Assembly (NCBI GenBank): GCA_964058845.1
Contig: CAXKVR010000211.1
Span: forward strand, 1-64,000
Direction of reading: 5' to 3'
DNA from: Carex sylvatica
Taxonomy: Eukaryota; Streptophyta; Magnoliopsida; Poales; Cyperaceae
DNA: 64,000 bases
This document shows positions 23,125 through 36,419 of the stretch, one piece after another. The notes beneath the pieces were generated by a model. It did no database searches. It was not told the DNA's origin and saw only the letters and a program-made list of their open reading frames with translations. Both the position numbers and the translations under genes were made by a program. Position 1 is the stretch's first letter; every line of letters begins with the position of its first letter.

Positions 23125-24088
23125 CAGGTGGTGATCATTAGTTTTGACCTAAAAAAAGTATCCACTCGGGTCGGTTTGGGCTTAAATGGGTTGGGTTCAC
23201 GCGTTTGAATGATTTTTTTGGAATTAATATGTTGTAGAAAGATTCTGGTGTAGAGTTTATGAATATGATCGGTAGTAGATAAATAGAAATTTATAAAATA
23301 CTAATTAGGTTTTAATATAATTAATTGGAGGTGAAGTCTCTCATTTCTTTCACTCAGTTATGTAAAATAAAAATATTGTGAAACATATGTTTAAAAGCTA
23401 TGTATAATAAAAATATTATTTCACTCATTTCTTTCACTCAGTATGACGTCAACGAAACGTATTTAGAAATAATTATAAATATTCGAACTTCTGTCCATTC
23501 AATTAAAAAGAAAGAAATATTAGACAAAAAAATAACGTGTTCGTGTCATACTGTGCATCAAATATTTATTTAATGTTACGACCAAAGATTCAAGTCCATC
23601 CAATTAATAAACGAATTTAAGTAAATCACAACAATTAATCCGACCCAATTCAAATCCATGCAATTAATAAGTACAATAATTACAATTATAAAAACTGAAA
23701 GTACATAGTTAACAACAGAAAATTAAATCTAGCAATTACAACAACGGGCAAGCATGAAAAGTTGAACGGTGCAGGAACAACAAACTGAAATAAAGGAACT
23801 TATAATATTATAATGAGACTCACATCTGACCGTTCGTCTCTAATTAAGCAGAGAGAATATGTATGATTATGCCATGCCTTCTTCTTGTATTTTTCCATAT
23901 GATCTCTTTTTATTGTTCGTTAATCGGCCTGCTCAACATGTAATTAAGAGTAGTTAAATTACAGTGAAAATAATAAAAAAACAGCTGATAATCGAACTTA
24001 AAGCCTTACAGCTACGCAAAGTATATGAATAGCAAATCAAGACTGAGGAATTTGTAAAGCAATTTTACAACCAAAGAAGCATGAGATC

Positions 24089-27000
24089 TCACCATATACG
24101 CACAGATGGGATATGCTCAAATTTGGGTCGATCTTTTCCTTGCATAGATTCGCGTAGCTCACGTGAGGTCGACCATACTACTAGCTCTTGAAGAGTCCGC
24201 ACCTCTTGTAGCTCGGGAAGGACGTTCAAACTATCACAACTGTCAATTTTGAGGTGAGTAAGGATGGGAAGAGCTCCCTCTTTTATGTCCCAATGACGTA
24301 GGTTCGACAATAGAAGAAGCTTCAGTTTTTTGAGTCTAGGAAACCCTCCGGTTGAACAGATCATCTCAGTTCCCACATATGATTCAAAAGTTAAATTAAG
24401 TATACTGAGGCTCTGCAACCTCTCCAATATGGGCATTGGATCTTCATGGAGCCCAGACCTTCCTAGCGTCAATTTGGTGAGGTTTGTTGGAAACATCTCA
24501 ACACTTGGAACACATATATTTCTATCCCACACTCCATTGAGATGTAGTTTCTGTATCTTCCCATGACAAGGTAAGTCTTTTGTCCCCCGAAATGGTAGCA
24601 ACTGGTCACCTGGTCTTTCAATACTAAGGTATACCAACTGTTCTGAACTTCTCAGCACATCCTTGAGGTTTTGCCACTCTATACCGCATGCAAAATCTTG
24701 ATCCATACCATAGTAAATTCCTAACGTACGCAAGTTGATACAACATCCAAAATCAGCACTAAATTCTCTCTTTATCTTCACATTTTTAACTGTTTGTAGA
24801 TTTGTATGCTGATCCCATTTTAATGGTAAATAGAAGTTCAGGGATCCATATACATGCCTTAGAGTTGGGATTACGACATCACACAAATCTATAGTTTTTC
24901 CTATCACATAACGGTCAACATCTACTGTTTCCGATTTCTCAAAATCAATGGTTTCTAGATTATGGAAGGAAAACTTCTTAAATATATCTTGTGGAATATG
25001 GCAGTTTCTTAAACCCAAATACGTCAAGTGTTTCAAGCCCTTCGGCCACTGTCTCGGAGTGAATTCGGTCATGTCTACATTCTGCAAGGTTAACACTCTA
25101 AGTAGACTAAAACCACTATAATTTAGTTTACTAAACCTACAAACCTCTGCTAAATATTGGCCAACACCAAAACAGAGTAAAGTGCGAGTGTTTTCTGAAT
25201 AAACACCATCCTTGGTGAGGCTGCAAAATTGCAGTGCCGCACGGCATGGCTTTCTATCAGCTAGCTGGTTAACATCTTCTTCTGCTTTGGAGAATACGGT
25301 GAAGAAGTTCTTCTCTTTGGCTTCGCGAATAGCCAGGTCCCGTAGAAGATCGTGCATACTACAGTATTTGCAATAGCCGTTCCAAGATTTTTTAGTTACT
25401 TGAATCAAGCACCTACAGTAGTATTTTTCATACAATTAACATGAAAGAAGAAGGAAAATATTTGTTTATGAATAAGGAGGTATTACTTGAAGTCAAATTA
25501 AAATGAACACTTGGCTATATCTTTCATCCATATAGGTAGGTATTCCTTAAAGAGGTCCCACTTGGAATATTGCAGATATGCAGTGATAGTTATATAAAAT
25601 ATATTTGGCCGACTCGAAATGCTAAAATTATTACTGTAAAATTTCTTACTCGGCTAATTAATATATTAAGTGGCATATAAATTTGTTTTGAGTGGATATA
25701 TTATGTTACATTACAAATGTTTGTATATGGATAAAATTAAAAATGTTGGTATTGCTTGACGGTGAAGCCATTAATTAAGAATATTGTTGTCCTCTTTTAT
25801 TTAGATCTAAAAAATACATCTAATACTCAATGGTATTAGTTTGTTATTTACAGCTCATGTTTTACCTGACTCATAGTAATTACTCTCATGTGCTAAATTA
25901 AATTGTTGGTATATACCATAGCGCACAGATACAAAATCTGATGTGATTCTTTAGAATCACAGGACCCTGCTATTCTAAATCTACCCATTCATCTATTTGG
26001 AGATTCGTGCATAAAAAATAAATTATTTTGAGATTTGTGCATTCCCAAAAATAAAGAGGTGGATTTAGAATGACATAATCCTACGATTCTTTTAGAATCA
26101 CAGCAGATTTATTTCCATAGCACACATGCACGAGACCTCGTCTCTTTTCAGAAAGACATAGGTTCAATTTTCGAGAAGAACATTTGAAAAATACTACGGT
26201 ATGTACCGTAATAGAAAGCCTTTAATAAAAATGAAAATAAAAATTACATGCAGTCTCATTACAAAAATATGACTTTTAAAGTAATTCACAACTCATTAAT
26301 CAAGATTAGTGATATTAGGTGTCTAGTTTCCAATTTAAGATTTAAATATTTTTTAAACGATATTAAGCAAATTAGGCAAGTGCAAGATGCTCCATATTCT
26401 ACTTTGTATTAGCTTCCTTTTTTAAGCAAGCGCAGTATGCTGAAAATGATTTTTTTTCTCTTACCTCAACGTTGCGCCAAATAAAATATATGTTTTTAAA
26501 ACAACGTGTGATTTTCAGTAAACTGATTAAAGCTAACTTGTTGTAGACACGAAGACCGGCCATTAATCTACTGGCAAAAGACTAGACTTCCATCCTTCTT
26601 TAAAGAAAAGAAAACAAAGCTGTAGACATATATACTAATCACCAAAGCTAATTAGCCACATTTTTTTTTTTTTTTGTCAGAAAAAATATCGGGCTATCTT
26701 AGTGCTCCACTCTTTCCAAAAATTTTGTTGTCAATTATGAATTTCTTGATATAAATTTTTGTTCTTACTTGATTGAAATTTTAATAGATTTGTAAGGTAA
26801 ATAGAGGTTATTATTTTACCTTTAATCATCTAAAGCTTTTATTGTTTTACTATTCAAATTATAAGGTAATTTAAAATTTTATTGATGAGTATAGTAAATA
26901 GAGGTTATTCTTTTAACTTCATGGAATCTTCTAAATTTTTTATTTTTATTTTTTACTTTTCAAATTATGGTGTAACGATAGAACACAAGATCAATTAAAT

Positions 27001-30000
27001 AAGAGAATGAAAAAAATAGTAACTTATAAATTCTGTTTTCTTTAATTTTCATTACCTCCTATCTGTAGTTTACAATTAAACAACGAATATATTATTATAA
27101 TTTTTCAAAAAAATCTTAGTAAACAAATATTTTTCTATAATATATATAGAGGTATATATATATTAAATTAAACAATGAATCTAATATAAAATCGATTGTT
27201 CCTAAAGTCCCGTGCAAGTAAGTCGTTTTTCATTTTTCATAGTCCAAAAAGTCAATCCAAACCATTAGATGTGATCTCTATATTAAAATGTGCTTCTGGT
27301 TTTACGATTTTGTTAAACCATCGTTGGATCAGCGATTTTCAAAGTGGCTTAATAAATAGTAAAAAAAATCAGAAAAATATAAAATTTAATCTCCAAGTAC
27401 ATTTTAATACAGAGATCACATCTAATGGTTTGGATCGACTTTTTGGACTTTGAAAATTAAAAAATAACTTAGTTGCACGGGACCTCAGGAACAATCGATT
27501 TGATATTAGCCAACTCCTATATATATATATACAGAGAGAGAGAGAGAGATGAGCTACGGTGAGCTATAGAGTAAAACACGTTTATGCTCCACACAATCTC
27601 TTTATTTTCAAAGTTCAAATAGCCGATTCGAATTCCAACATGTTCTTCATAATAAAATATGCTTGGAAACTAAATTTTACATTTTTTTGGAATTTTTTTA
27701 CTATTTATTAAGCCACTTTGAAAATCTGAAAATCCGACTGAACAGTGAAAACAGTAAAAATTTCTGGACCACTGGATCGGCAATTTTCAAAGTCACTTAA
27801 TAAATAGTAATAAAATTTCGAAAAATATAAAATTTGGTCTCCAAGCACATTTCAATATCGACATCATGTTGAGTGATTCGGATCAGTTGTTTGAATTTTC
27901 AAAATGAATTTTTTTTGCCATGGAGTAAAAAATCTATGTTACTCTATAGCTTACCATAGCTCATCTCTCTATATATATATTGTTTTAAACCAAGGGAGGC
28001 TTAAGTGCCACCCTGCCCTTGATTCCTAAATACAGTACTTTACGCATTCTCCATATATATATATATATCTACATATGTCGATATCAAACTTCTAACCATG
28101 TTAATGACAATCATGCAACGTTATATCTAACTCCATGAAACATTGACAAACAACAAAATATCTATTTTTCAATCTTTTCTGTAACAAATAATTTGTTGCC
28201 AAAAACTTTGTAATTGAGTTTCCACAATTTCTTCTATAATTAACGATGATAACATATGTAAGCCACGAAGAATTGCTGGTCATCAAAAAAATATATTGCT
28301 GTACCTTTTTCTAAGGTAAAACTTAATTTTAATTCCTTTCAGCGAAGATCAGAGCATTCTACACACCTGAGCGTACACTTACATTTTCGCCAAATGGCAC
28401 AAGCATTCAATGATATACAAATATAAAGAAGTTTGTTTACAAAATTACTTAAATATGACTTCTCTTTTCGACTTGTTCTCCCAAGAGAAACAAAATGAAA
28501 ATGGTTTAGTAATATCGAATTATTCCCTGCATGTTCAACACGGTCTATCTTCTACAAACTATACATGTTCTATAATATCTAGCTAAATGTTAATAAAATC
28601 TAACTATCTATTAAGAGATACCAAATAATAGTTAGGGCCAACATATTTGTTTAAATTAATTTATATTATTTAAAAAATATATTTTTATTAAATCGATTAT
28701 TTGAAAGCTAGCCGTAAAATAACTTTTGCACTATTGTACTCTGTTCTATTTGTTTTGTTTCAGTTGGCAAGGTATGTTAAGGAGGAGTGCATGAATACGG
28801 AAAATGTTATTTAGTTGCGCTGCGATCGAAATGCTACAGAAATTGTCTAAGTTAATTTGTAGATGGGTAAGAATTTCTAACAGACAATATTTCTTTGAGG
28901 TACAATCCATGACCTTTATGCATTAATTAGAAGAAACTAAATTTCATGCAAATATTCTTATATAGAGTAAAATCTATTTGGTATTATCATTGGAAATTAC
29001 TTCTTCTTTTTTTATCTTGGGAGAATGGTGGAATTAAGGAAGTAAAAAGGAGATCATGTGTGTACCGGACACTGATTGAATTGGGGGAGAGTTATAAATT
29101 TGGTTTGAATGTGAGACTGAGCTGAACCAAAAAAATACATCATGGCCTTTTTTATACCTGACAAGTAGCTTCAAAGTTAGAACTGAAAAAGGATGTACCT
29201 TTGCACGAGCTCTTCAAGGCATTTCTCAGCTCTGTCCTCCATTGTTCCACCTCTACCTTTCGGGATGAATTCTTCAGCCATCCACATTCCGGTAAGGTGC
29301 CTTCCCGAAATTCTATAATCTTCGGGAAAAGCAGCAAAATAAAGAAAACATGATTTGAGATGGTCTGGCAAGTCTTCGTAACTCTTGGCTAGAATCTGCA
29401 TGCACTTCTCCCCATCTTCATTTCTCCAATCCATGGTCTCCTCCACTTTGCTCCAAGCACTGTAGGTGCGATCTCTCCTTGTGAGGATACCACCTAGCAC
29501 AATCAATGCCAAGGGTAGCCCACCGCATTTTTTCGTTAAACTTTTGGCGATTTCCAAGAGATCACCAGGGTAGTTCTCAGGTTCTATATGTTGTTGAAAA
29601 GCCCTTCTGAAGAGGAGAGCAAGACCCTCAGCGCCGGTTAGGTAATTAATTTTATGTTCATCTGTATTGCAGTCAGCCGCTTTAGCAACATCCAGCAATC
29701 TGGTGGTAATTATCACACGGCTCTCATTGTTCTGATCGGGTAATGCTTTTTCCAATTGCTCCCAAAGATTAATGTCCCAGACATCATCTAGGATAATTAA
29801 GTATCTCTTGCATCTCAACGAGCTCTTGAGCTTCAGCACTAAATCCCCATCTGTTATGGGTGGATTTTTATTTTTCATTTGAGGTTCAATTGGGTAAAGA
29901 ATTTCTCTCCAGAGATCATTTAAATCGTACTTTTGAGAAATTGACAGCCATGCCCTACAATGGAAGTGCCTCTCCAATTCCGCACTGCATGTGGTTACAA

Positions 30001-31487
30001 GAATACATTGGTTACATCAAGAAAAAAACAGCCCAAAGAGAATACATTTATTGTACAATTTTTTTTCCATGTAATAGGATTGATTAATTATCTGTATTCT
30101 TAAGAAGATTTGGACCACATAATGTAAGGAGAAGACTAATTTAATCAAGTCTTTGTGCAAAAATTACCATGAAGCTAAGAAAATTACCATCTCTTAAATT
30201 CTATTAACCAAAACAGAGTAACTAATTTTTATTAAGGCGTAAATATTACAGTTATTATTTATGGAAAAAATTATCAGAATCATATGGGTGCAGTTGAGTA
30301 AAATTTCAGTATATTTTTTCATTAAACATTTCAGTATATTTATGTGCATGTTTACATATCGTCATAATTTAATTTTTCTCGATTCAGTTAAATTACTAAA
30401 CAATCCCTTTATATAACCCAGTGTTGCAAATAATGGTATGAGCTCGTCAAACAGACAAAGTACTGCCAAGCGATTAATTGGGAATAATGGGGAATAATCG
30501 GCCGATTAGTCGGGAAAAGCCTTAACGGTTTGGTCACCGCCAACGATTAATCGGCCAATTATTCCCGATTATTGCCGATTTAGTTAATTTGTTAAACAGG
30601 GATTTTGTTCACCATTAAAAGGAAGTGACAGGATGCTCTAGTTAATAAATACGCATGAGGTAATTAATTACTAACAGTAATGAAGATTCATGACAAAAAC
30701 TCCTTCCTTGCGTGATAAAAAGAAATCTAAACAAATGATCTAATTAATTTGGACAGTGAGTTCTTACAAACGAGTTGGTTTGGGATTTAATTTTCTTGTT
30801 AACCAAATCTAAAAAAAGAAATCACAAACTTTTACGCAATTCATATAAATTAAAACATAGATAGCACATGCACCTTTTGTATACTTTTTGGGCCAAGGTG
30901 GTTTTGCCGAGGCCGCCAGTGCCCACAATCGAGAGCACCGTGCGCCTTGAAATGCTGCTATCAAGCAGCTGCTTAATAATCTTGGCCTTGTCATCCTCAA
31001 GGCCAACAACTTCTGGATCATCAACCTTATCAGAAGGATCTAAATCATCAACATCATCATCGAGAGCTCCAAGCTTTTCATGAATTCCGAACTGGATTCC
31101 ACGCTTCAAAATCCGATTGAGTTTTTGTGTGATACCTTCGAGCTCTTTACGCAGGCCGTGCTTGTATGTTTTATAGTTTCTTGTAACATCCGTCCTCTTT
31201 CTTTTGAGCCAGTTGGAACTTTCTGGACTGGTTTGTTCAATGTTAACCCGGAAGGTATCAATGACACTATTTATTTTGTCGCCAATTTCTTTGACCTGGT
31301 TTAGCCACTCTGTTACCAATTCACTTGTGTTTCGCTTGGAATTGGCATCTCTTAGCAAAGCATGGATCAACCGAAGTTCTTGCTGCATCTGTTCAATCTG
31401 CTCACGCACATCCTTCAGTTCTTGAGCTTTATTAGTCAAGAAATCAGCAAGCTTGCCCAACACATAGCTCACAGTTGCCTCTGCCAT
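24089..31487 (-). CDS. CC-NBS-LRR immune receptor, copy 2, complete (three exons)
   Basis: The gene reads as complement(join(24089..25412, 29199..29984, 30874..31487)). The exons are 1324, 786 and 614 nt, 2724 nt in total, and join in one frame to give 907 residues plus stop. Splice sites are AAAAG|GTGCAT to ATGCAG|T, and CAAAG|GTACAT to CTGTAG|G. Domains: Rx-type coiled coil (about 1-125, EDVID motif degenerate), P-loop GTGGLGKTT (189-197), kinase-2 LIILDDVWD (267-275), RNBS-B (293-300), GLPLAL (360-365), RNBS-D CFLYFAAFPED (417-427), MHD (486-488, MHDLLRDLAI), then irregular LRRs to the C-terminus. Length and motif order are normal for an RPP8/RPP13-like CNL, a nucleotide-switch receptor that triggers defence. 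Intron 1 is 889 nt; intron 2 is 3786 nt and holds two MITEs. No premature stop is seen. The LRR exon joins in exact phase, but no cDNA is available to prove it. Confidence 0.9.
27149..27516. mobile_element. Fold-back MITE in CNL intron 2 (first of two)
   Basis: Inverted repeats include CTAATATAAAATCGATTGTT at 27181 against CTAATATCAAATCGATTGTT reading in from 27509, followed by CCCGTGCAA on both sides. The core carries TTGGATCAGCGATTTTCAAA and GTGGCTTAATAAATAG, shared with the elements at 27546 and 35561. It sits in TATATA-rich sequence. The left end carries about 25 extra bases after AGAGGT. Confidence 0.75.
27546..27968. mobile_element. Fold-back MITE in CNL intron 2 (second of two)
   Basis: Ends AGAGATGAGCTACGGTGAGC and, from the right, AGAGATGAGCTATGGTAAGC, each running on into TATAGAGTAA. 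The core has the same CACTTAATAAATAGTA and ATATAAAATTTGGTCTCC blocks as its neighbour. It lies between a GA run and a TATATA run. Confidence 0.8.
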
Positions 31488-32919
31488 GTATTTTCGATTG
31501 TGGGAAGGTCTTTCTTTCTCTCTTTTTTTTCCTCTTTTGCTGGGAGGGGGTTGAAAGTGATTTACCTTTGTTATTTGTTCTTGGGGATGATTAATAGATG
31601 TACATGAGACGGTTATATTTAGAGACTTAGAGAGCTTGATTTAAGTCTAAATTAGACAAAAAGTAAAACATAAAGGATAAGTTAGCGTACTAACCACGGT
31701 GCACTGTAGTTAGTGTATCTTTGAAAAATAAATGAAGAGATCATAGGCATCTTTCTTTGCTTCATTTTACTTGGCTCTTCTTCACTCACAACCTATCCGT
31801 ACTCATCCAACAGTGATTCTGTAACAGATAAGCGAGACCTTTCCTTTTTCTTTTTTAAGGGTAAAGCGATACCTTTTTATATAATCGGTACATGCTTTCC
31901 CATTTCTCGCACTACCTTTTGCTGAGTGGAATTCCTTTTTTTTTTGCTGAGTGAAACCTTTTGTGCGGTACATGCTTTTCCATTTCTCCCACCACTTTTG
32001 CTGAGTGGAACTGTTTTTTTGCGGGGTTCGGTACTAACTTTTCTATTTCTCCGACTATTTTGCTGGGCAAAATACCTTTTTTTTCGAGATTCGGTACTTG
32101 CTTTCTAATTTCACGCACCTTCTTTGCTGCGTGGAACCGCTTCTATGCTAATCATGAGTTCAATGCAAATGATGGTGTTGGACCGCTTTTCTATCATCAA
32201 ACTACTATTTATTGATTTGAATAGAATTAAGGTCTTGTTAACCCTTAAGTTCACCAAGCTACTTGATGAATTCAAATCTAAAATTCGTCGAACTAGTTTT
32301 AAATGACGAATCCGAATTGTTGAAACCTGCCTATCTTACAAGTGATGTGTCTTCATATGAAAATTTTAAACATTCGAATTAATTTAGTATAAAATCAATC
32401 GGTCAAAATTAAAAGGTTAATAAATTAATTTTAATGCATTCATTTTTTGAATGTTTTTTTTATCGCTTGACTTTTATACTAAATTAATTCGAATGTTTAA
32501 AATTTTCACATGTAGACACATCACTCGTAAGGTATGTGGGTTACAACTGTTCGGACTTGTTATTTAAAACCAATTTGATGGGTTTTGGACTCGAGTTCAT
32601 CAACGGACTTGGTGAACTTAATTAAGACATCCTAGTTCTACTCGATTAATTTTGTTATTCTATGAAAAAAAAAAATAGCGAAATATGATAGATTTTTGGA
32701 GTTGTACTTGTCAATTTCTCTTGATAAATACATCACACCCTAACTTTGTTCAAATCATACATTAGAGAATTAAACTTTTGAACTAATACTATTTTCTACT
32801 ACACATTGATGATTGAACTAATACTATTTTTTACTACACGTTGATGATTGGTTGTAATTTGTTTTAATTTTTCTGTTGTTTTTCATTAAGGTGTACTCAC
32901 TAATAGTCACTATCAGTTT
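28812..32919. repeat. Segmental duplication A, right copy
   Basis: Direct copy of 1-4299, offset by about 28.8 kb. It keeps a longer intron 1 (segment 30520-30810 is absent from the left copy). It has extra tandem units of a roughly 60 bp motif containing TTTGCTGAGTGGAA upstream of the gene (31915-32110) and a 40 bp tandem duplication near 32778-32850. Similarity begins at TAGTTGCGCTGCGATCG and ends at CTATCAGTTT. Confidence 0.93.
31613..31621 (-). promoter_or_regulatory. Candidate TATA box of CNL copy 2
   Basis: On the minus strand TAAATATAA lies 126 bases upstream of the ATG at 31487, matching copy 1. A pyrimidine-rich stretch (31508-31540 on the plus strand) falls in what would be the 5' leader. 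This is a motif match only. Confidence 0.35.
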
Positions 32920-34378
32920 TTTGAAAAAAAATAAAAAATAGAAAAGTTGATGAGTTGTTGTTGCTTTCCTGTGTTAATTTTTTATCCGTGTTAACTTTTT
33001 TGCAGTCCATCGAATCTAAAAGGATGGTTGTGATTAAAGATTATATTTAATTGTCAGATAGAGTTAACTTGATATTTAGATTTCAAGCATTCAGTTAATA
33101 TTAGAATTAAATTAACAATGAATAAAGTCGCACATTGTGTTGCTATGCGGATATATATAGTTCAAATCGTTGATCCAAAACATAATGCTCTGAAATTTTT
33201 ATTATATATGTCCAAAAAAAATTAAAATTTTCAAATCTACACTTTAATTGCAAAATATTCCGAAGGTGCCCAAATCGGAAAATAATCTCTCTGATCTAGA
33301 GTTTCTCTTTTCGGGTAATTATTTTGCGGATCTGCAGATTTCTGTGGATTTTTTTGGGTGTTTTAATTGTTTGTTTTTTTAGATGTTTTAATATATATTT
33401 TTTAATGTTTTAATTTTTTCAAGATGTTTTAATTGTTTGTTTTAGATATTTTAATTGTTTGATTAGTTATGTGAAGTTTTATTTGATAATTGTTTGAATA
33501 TACGAATATGTTATCAAATGAGAAGTTAGAGTGTAAGACGTACAATATTGAAAATCAAATTTTTTTTAGATGTCAAACAATATATATATTAATTAAACCA
33601 CTAATAATAGATATCATAAATTAAAATAAAATAAAAACATGTAGGCAAAAATAAAATCCAAAATTATCACAACAAATTAAAATTACAACAACATAAAAAT
33701 TTTAAAACACCAACGTTGACATCTATATTTGAAGAATATCATTTTGCAGAAAAAGACCCTTTTTTTACTCCTCTTGAGAAAGATGGTTATATCTATGCTT
33801 GTCTCGCCGCTTCTTCTACATTACAAATAAATCATTTATAAATAAATGAGAATTTGTTCAAGATAGAATAAATAATATTAGTATATATAAATTATTAAAT
33901 CATGCATTTTACCTGCTATATTTGGGGTGTCAATGGCACCATTTTATCCGTTTATTCGATCCGTATCGTATCCAAAAATATGGGTAACATAAGATTTTTT
34001 TTTTTTTTTGTTAACTTATCGGATACATGTAACGATTTTTTTTGTTTTCGTATAAGATAACTTTTAAAAATAAAATTATATATAGATATATATTTGTATG
34101 AAGATGATACATGATACAATAAAATTTTGTATTTTCCGTTATCCACTACACCATATGATGCCAATTCACGAATTTTATTACTATGGTCATAGCTCATAAA
34201 CACTGATTATTTATCCGCTACACCATATGATGCAAAGTTATTATCATAGAAGAGAGAAATTTGGGAGCAGTGATGAAATGTGGCCCTCTCAATTTTGACC
34301 ATATCGCTCTGACCTACACTGGTCCCACTGACAAATCTGCTTTAATTTCTATCCGCACAAAGTCTTACTAATGCTGAC
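32920..34378. other. Intergenic DNA without recognised genes
   Basis: AT-rich. Around 33929-34215 are weak repeats (GTGTCAATGGCACC; a tandem ATCCGCTACACCATATGATG) that look like a decayed non-autonomous transposon, but ends and target duplication are not clear. Confidence 0.4.
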
Positions 34379-34379
34379 C

Positions 34380-34995
34380 TATGTTAGTCGGATACTTCAT
34401 TTTAGATACGTATCGGATACCGATACGAGTTCGATACGGCCACGATACGTATCCGATACGTCAGCTGGCGTATCAGCTGACATGGCGTATCTCTAAACTG
34501 CAAATACGGTCACGATGTGTTGAAACCCATTCTGATACGTCTGGATACGTGTTGAAACAGTTCCGATACGTCTGGATACATGTTGAAACAGTTCCGTTAC
34601 GACTGAATACGTTGGACTATCAGGATACTAGTGACCTGCACTCATGAGCCGCGCATACACCAAACTCATGAACCGCCCTAGCCTAAACTCACACTGATTA
34701 ATTTTTTTCCTTCCTGCAAGCCTCGAACTTGGGATGTCCCAACTGAGTATCAAAATTACAAACCAACAGGACCGATCATAACTTGTGTTATATTCTAACA
34801 AATAATCAATATAATTGAAACTTTCATTCAGCTTTTATTTTTTGTTTATAAATTTAATTTAAGTTGTGATTATCTAAATAAAATATATAAAATAATAATA
34901 AAATAATATATATAATAGACGTATCGTATCTGAGATTTTTAAAAATTATCGTATCGTATTCGATACGATACTCGTACCCGTATTCATGCAACATA
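34380..34995. mobile_element. Probable hAT-like element with CGATACG repeats
   Basis: The left end TATGTTAGTCGGATAC and, from the right, TATGTTGCATGAATACGGG are similar. Between them are many GATACGTATC, CGATACGA and GTCTGGATACGTGTTG words. No matching 8-bp flanks were found, so the class rests on architecture shared with the other word-repeat elements in the window. Confidence 0.5.
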
Positions 34996-35560
34996 GACGT
35001 GAACAAATAGTTGCACATTGCTATTACAAATCGTGTTTGATATGGCATAGATTCCCATGTGATTGACAGTCGGAAATATTCAGTGAAGAAATCATACAAA
35101 TCGCTTCAAACAAAACAAAGCGTCATCCGCCAGTTAGAAATATTTGGTTTTGTACATTTCTTTTTGTATATTCAGGGAAAGAGGGAAAGAGTAAGGAGAA
35201 GAAGAACTACTGAAATTTTCATATTATATTAATATTTTTCAATTCTCATACATTCAAATGACATCTTGCATTTTATATATTCACCATTTTATCTACATAC
35301 TCAACTAAGACTAACGGTCAGTTAACCATCACATTTAACTATAGTATTTTTGAATTTTGAATTTACGTTTTCCATGAACTTCAACATAGAAGATTAATTA
35401 CAACCGACTAAAAATATTAATTTCAACATAGAAAAATATCATTAATTGTAACATTCCATTAAAATTTGGTCTTCGATCATGCTGAGTGGTTCAGAGATCG
35501 ACTGTTTTGACATTATAAAAAAACAAATGTAAGAAATTAACAAATATATATATATATATA

Positions 35561-36000
35561 GAGGTTGGCTACTATGCTTATATAAGCATATCCCCACATA
35601 TGCTTATAACTCATTTTTGTATTTTCAATATCCAAATGGTCGATCGGAACCGTTCATCTTATTCTCCATATTAATATGTTCTTGGAGACCAAATTTTATA
35701 TTTTTCTGAATTTTTTTACTATTTATTAAGCCACTTTGAAAATCGTTGATCCAACGGTGGCTGCACAAAACAGTAAAATCAGCAGCCACCGTTGGATCAG
35801 CGATTTTCAAAGTGGCTTAATAAATAGTAAATAAATTCAGAAAAATGTAAACTTTGGTCTCCAAGCACATATTAATATGGAGAACAAGATGAACGGTTCA
35901 GATCGACCATTTGAACATTGAAAGCACAAAAATGAGTTATAAGCATATATGGGAATATGCTTATATAAATATGCTTATATAAGCATAGTAGCCAACCTCT
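35561..36000. mobile_element. Fold-back MITE in a TA microsatellite
   Basis: Near-perfect inverted ends GAGGTTGGCTACTATGCTTA and AGAGGTTGGCTACTATGCTT (from the right), with TATATATA on both outer sides. The centre is a further inverted repeat around CCACCGTTGGATCAGCGATT, and the inner block TTGGTCTCCAAGCACAT is shared with the MITEs in CNL intron 2. Insertion into (TA)n fits a TA-targeting MITE family. Confidence 0.85.
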
Positions 36001-36115
36001 ATATATATATATATAAGGTATTTGAACCGTACTTATTTTACTATTAATATAATGTTTTGATTGTTTTAAATAAAAAAAGATGGTACAGTCGTATTTTTTA
36101 TGGAATACATATTAC

Positions 36116-36278
36116 TTGAGGTAACTCAAATTTTGAGTTTAGATTCGGGCCGTTCAATCTGCTTTAGCACAAATATTAATGGGTCCTGTGTATTTTATGT
36201 TAATTACTACAAATGATCGATTATGATCGAACAATTCAAATCTGAACTAAAAATTTGAGTTACTTCAAAAAGATCCAG
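36116..36278. repeat. Small inverted repeat (MITE-like)
   Basis: TTGAGGTAACTCAAATTTTG at the left pairs with sequence ending TTTGAGTTACTTCAA at the right, continuing into a partly matching GATTCGGGCCGTTC and GATTTGAATTGTTC. About 160 bp, no coding. Confidence 0.6.
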
Positions 36279-36419
36279 ACTATCCTACAGTGCTTTCTGT
36301 TACAAATTAACCAACAACTTTATGATCATGATTTACATATTTAGGACTTGATGTATATATAAGAGTTTTTACATGATGTAAGGATCGATTAGGACTTGAA
36401 TACATATATTTTTCTAATT

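Larger units (their letters stand above)
20963..24088. other. F-box family 3' remnants and intergenic DNA
   Basis: 20963-21180 and 22110-22240 resemble each other and the 3' flank of FBD exons (TGTTGAAGTTAGTATTGTTAAC). 21650-21890 is a promoter-like fragment. 22560-22690 is rich in GGATATG/AATACGGAT words, as in non-autonomous elements. Short telomere-like repeats sit at 23078-23124. The rest is AT-rich without recognisable genes. 23830-24088 is probably the 3' UTR and downstream flank of the CNL gene. Confidence 0.5.

Noticed and set aside
31912..32215. Open frames on both strands upstream of the CNL gene
   Set aside because: They come from tandem units with TTTGCTGAGTGGAA and have no recognisable protein features.
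34380..34995. Eight-base target duplication for the CGATACG element
   Set aside because: Flanking bases (TGCTGACC and GACGTGAA) do not match, so only the end similarity and word repeats support a transposon there.
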